Below, piece by piece: positions 61,507 through 64,000 of a DNA stretch of 64,000 bases; the first letter of the stretch is position 1; every line of letters starts with the position of its first letter. The notes beneath the pieces were generated by a model that was not told the origin of the DNA, searched no databases, and was given only the letters and a program-made list of their open reading frames with translations. This DNA comes from Engraulis encrasicolus. Its lineage: Eukaryota > Chordata > Actinopteri > Clupeiformes > Engraulidae. The position numbers were made by a program, and so were the translations under genes. Location of the stretch: positions 18,369,815 to 18,433,814 of the forward strand of contig NC_085866.1 in the NCBI RefSeq assembly GCF_034702125.1. Direction: 5' to 3'.

Positions 61507-63012
61507 ACTCATTTTGAAACCATGCCATGTGTGGGGATTTTGGCCCATCTGTGTTAAATGGAAAAGCATGGTGTACTGTCTGACCTGTCACTGCCGTCCC
61601 GTTGAGTGTCAGGATTTGGCATGTTGAATTTTTCCCGATTTTGGGCTTAAAATCAGGGAGTTTTGCCGTTTTTTGTAGCTGACAGGTATGCTGTTCTAGC
61701 AAAACTAAAAAAAAAACAAAAAAAAACAATGAGAGTTTGTTACGCACGTGTAGCATAATGGGGTCTTTAAACCACAGCAGTGTTGGTGCGTCATGTGACC
61801 AAATGGGCACCAATTGGCACAATTTGGTAACTCTTTAGAGGCAGTCACCGTTCACTGTGAAGGAGAGGCAGATTCTTATGTTTGGCAATTGTGCCAGTAG
61901 GTCCTGTAGCCCAAGCTCGTGTGGATCCGCGTTTTACGCACATGTGGCATTTGCGTGGAGCGGAGTTCCTGTATCCATCTTGGCTGTGGGCCTTTGGCTT
62001 TGTCGTAGCCTATTTGGTATGTAGCCATCTTTCCTTTGTCTGATGACATTATAGCTTGCATGTGCAGCCTCTCATTTAATGTCATTACCTAGGCATTGGG
62101 CTGGTGTCATACTCCTCTGCCGGCTGGTTCATCTGCTCCTGCTTTAGAGACTGTGCCTCATCACTCGCGGTATGTCCACATCATTTCCCTTCTGATTCTG
62201 AGCGTGCATTGATTGATTTATTCATGTGTGTAACTGAACCGTTTGTGTGCAGGTGGTGAGGATCCCCAAACTCGCCAAGCGAACTACAGACGGGTTGCTG
62301 TTTTGTTTGGAATGGATGTGCACCGAGTGTGTGTTTGTCTGAAAACCTGAGTTTGCATGGTTGCGTTTGGTATGTGAGACGCGCATTTGGATGAATGCAT
62401 GCACGACCTCTGGTTTAGTTGATTTTAATATTTGTGTGGTATTCTGTGAAGTGGGAACCTTTTGTTTGTCTTTGTTTTGGTTTGTTAACTACATTACTGT
62501 CATTTTTGTTTACACTGCACTTGTGATTAGGCTAGTTTACCTGTGCCAAGCTCCTCCAACCCCATATTATCTTGCTTGCAGTGCTATAGAGTGCCCGTTT
62601 GGCACCAGTGTGGTTTGCAGTGATACTCGTGTATAATCATCATTCTTTGTTATTTTTTTTATTAATAGTTTGTTGTGTTTGTCTGGGTGGGTTGATTTTA
62701 CACTTTGAGTTACAAAGGGTCGGGGAACGTAATTTGGTATGTGGACCATCAAGCGGATCCAATTGTGTTTCGTAGACAATGCTGATTCTTGTACAGCCAC
62801 CCTTGTTGTCCAAATCTGTTTCTACTGTGTCATTTTAAAGTAGTTGGCACCTTTTTAAAAAGAATGGTCTGAATAAAAAGAAAGTCAACTGTTCCCGTGC
62901 CTCCTGTCTCAGTCCTAAAAGCGAACCTGTGTGCCTAGTGCATTAATTCAATTTTCTAGAGGGCAAACATCTCCCTCTAGTGGCGTAGTCGTGCATTTCT
63001 GTATCAAAGATG
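61507..63012 (+). other. Unassigned stretch with an LTR-like right end
   Basis: No gene recognised. The right end has GAATAAAAAG near 62871, then TAGTGGCGTAGTCGTGCA (62978-62994), the same word that ends the probable LTR at 56181 in the opposite strand. A plus-strand LTR ending near 63000 is possible but its start was not found. Confidence 0.35.
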
Positions 63013-64000
63013 GTTCCCTATCGCAGTGGACTGCGATCTAACACAGGGGACGTGACGTATGCACGGATCCAATCGAAGCACTTTCTACTCACGCCGAATG
63101 GCTGAGAGGCTGTCAGTCATCCCCTGGGCCCGCCCTTAGGGCATAAATAGCTGGGTATGACGCAGCCTCGGCCTCTTTCTATACTTCGATAGAAGTGATC
63201 CGTCAAGCAAACTACGTCTACGACTTTATCTCAGATTCGAGTTTTCATTTCAACCGTGTGCTTCAACTCTTTCAAGCCGGTGAGTGGATTTTCTCTGGTC
63301 ACAGGCTTTGGGTGCCACGAGTTGATTTTTGTTTCTTGTATTTGGCTATTAGCTTCTAGCTTGCAAGTTTGCTACTTCTGTTAGCTCTGCTTGCTAGTGG
63401 TTGCTACATTAGCTAACTGGAGCATTCACTCGGTAGTTTTCTTTAGAATTCGGACCGATTGTGAGTGTTAACTGTTTCTCTGGTGTGTCTAGGATGTCGA
63501 GGCTGCTGTACCCGGAGTGCCCGCACAGCAGGGACAAAGGGGACCGGCACCGATTTTGCATTGTCTGTCTCGGCAGAGAGCACGCCGAGGCAGCGCTGTC
63601 GGGCGGTTCTACCTGCGAATTCTGTGCGGAACTGACACTCGCTAAAATCACCAAGCGCTCGGCTTACTGGACTCGCAGAGAGGCGAGAGAAGCTGCTGCC
63701 CAGGCTGAGGAGATTCCCACAGCCGAAGGCAGCACAGATCACGATATGGAGGGGCATGACTGTCGCGAGCCCGCCACAGCCAACCCCGCTCCCACCTTGC
63801 CATCTGGCGGGAGTTCACGCCACGAGGCAGCAGGGGAGCTAGCTGCACCAGCCCCACATGCAAGAGTGAGGTCGCACCACGAGGCGGTGGAGTTACCGCG
63901 TGGCTTCCACGACCAGCCCCTGCCAGAGCTGGTATTTGGGCAGGAGTCGGAGGAACAGCCAGAGGACTTCAGTGATGCAGAGGGGTATTATGGTGAATAT
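63013..64000 (+). mobile_element. DIRS-type retrotransposon, copy 2, 5' part
   Basis: Starts GGTTCCCTATCGCAGTGG, the same terminus as copy 1 read on minus, with the full terminal repeat (to about 63190) and leader. It is cut by the window edge. Sequence is very close to copy 1, so both derive from the same recent family. Orientation is opposite to copy 1. Confidence 0.92.
63494..64000 (+). CDS. DIRS gag-like gene, open, partial at window end
   Basis: The ATG at 63494 (MSRLLYPECPHSRDKGDRHR) opens 169 codons without interruption to the last base. It keeps FCIVCLGREHAEAAL, CEFCAELTLAKITKRSAYW and an acidic EESQ-type stretch near its end. In copy 1 the same gene loses one base at about codon 16. 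The equivalent start there was used to choose this ATG. It encodes the presumed structural protein; whether the rest is intact lies outside the window. Confidence 0.85.
   Translation, partial: MSRLLYPECPHSRDKGDRHRFCIVCLGREHAEAALSGGSTCEFCAELTLAKITKRSAYWTRREAREAAAQAEEIPTAEGSTDHDMEGHDCREPATANPAPTLPSGGSSRHEAAGELAAPAPHARVRSHHEAVELPRGFHDQPLPELVFGQESEEQPEDFSDAEGYYGEY

Overview
This window looks like intergenic and intronic DNA of a teleost fish. The evidence is vertebrate-style split-gene structure with GT-AG introns and long CA/TG tracts, together with a fish-type repeat load: hAT and piggyBac-like MITEs, Tc1/mariner elements with about 200-bp inverted repeats, DIRS, copia and BEL/Pao retroelements, and a tRNA-derived SINE. 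I cannot name the species. Base 24886 is an N, so this is assembled genomic sequence.

One cellular gene is well supported. A seven-exon gene on the minus strand (26087-28964) encodes a 264-residue type I membrane TNF-receptor family protein, most like TNFRSF14/HVEM. All six introns have GT-AG ends and the reading phase is kept throughout. Two inverted copies of a hAT MITE flank it, another hAT MITE and a TG tract lie in its third intron, and a YY1-like motif lies just inside intron 1. A second, much weaker candidate is a pair of phase-compatible exons at 59294-59461 and 60016-60130, with a SINE between them.

Layout: 1-7.9 kb is gene-free with MITEs. From 7.9 to 14.3 kb a TA-flanked DNA transposon is split by a 4,982-bp LTR element with a perfect GCTGC target duplication. 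That element has no recognisable polymerase and carries one long proline-rich frame built from minisatellites. From 14.4 to 25.2 kb there are foldback elements, a tandem repeat, hAT MITEs and a dead Tc1-like copy. The TNF-receptor gene occupies 26-29 kb. From 29 to 34 kb there are MITEs and no gene. From 34.1 to 39.6 kb lies a structurally complete but frame-broken DIRS retrotransposon on the minus strand, with inverted terminal repeats and an internal complementary region.

From 41.5 to 48.6 kb elements are nested: a BEL/Pao-like gag fragment, then a repeat split by a Tc1/mariner element, which is itself split by a copia retrotransposon. The copia element has an uninterrupted 1,327-codon Gag-Pol, but its 5' LTR is reduced to a 59-bp inverted remnant inside a 76-bp inverted duplication of the primer site and leader. 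From 49 to 63 kb there are LTR-like blocks, a 1.5-kb hAT element with a perfect 8-bp duplication, a cluster of a 15-bp motif, a large inverted repeat, and BEL/Pao gag-protease remains. A second DIRS copy with an open gag frame enters at 63013 and runs off the window.
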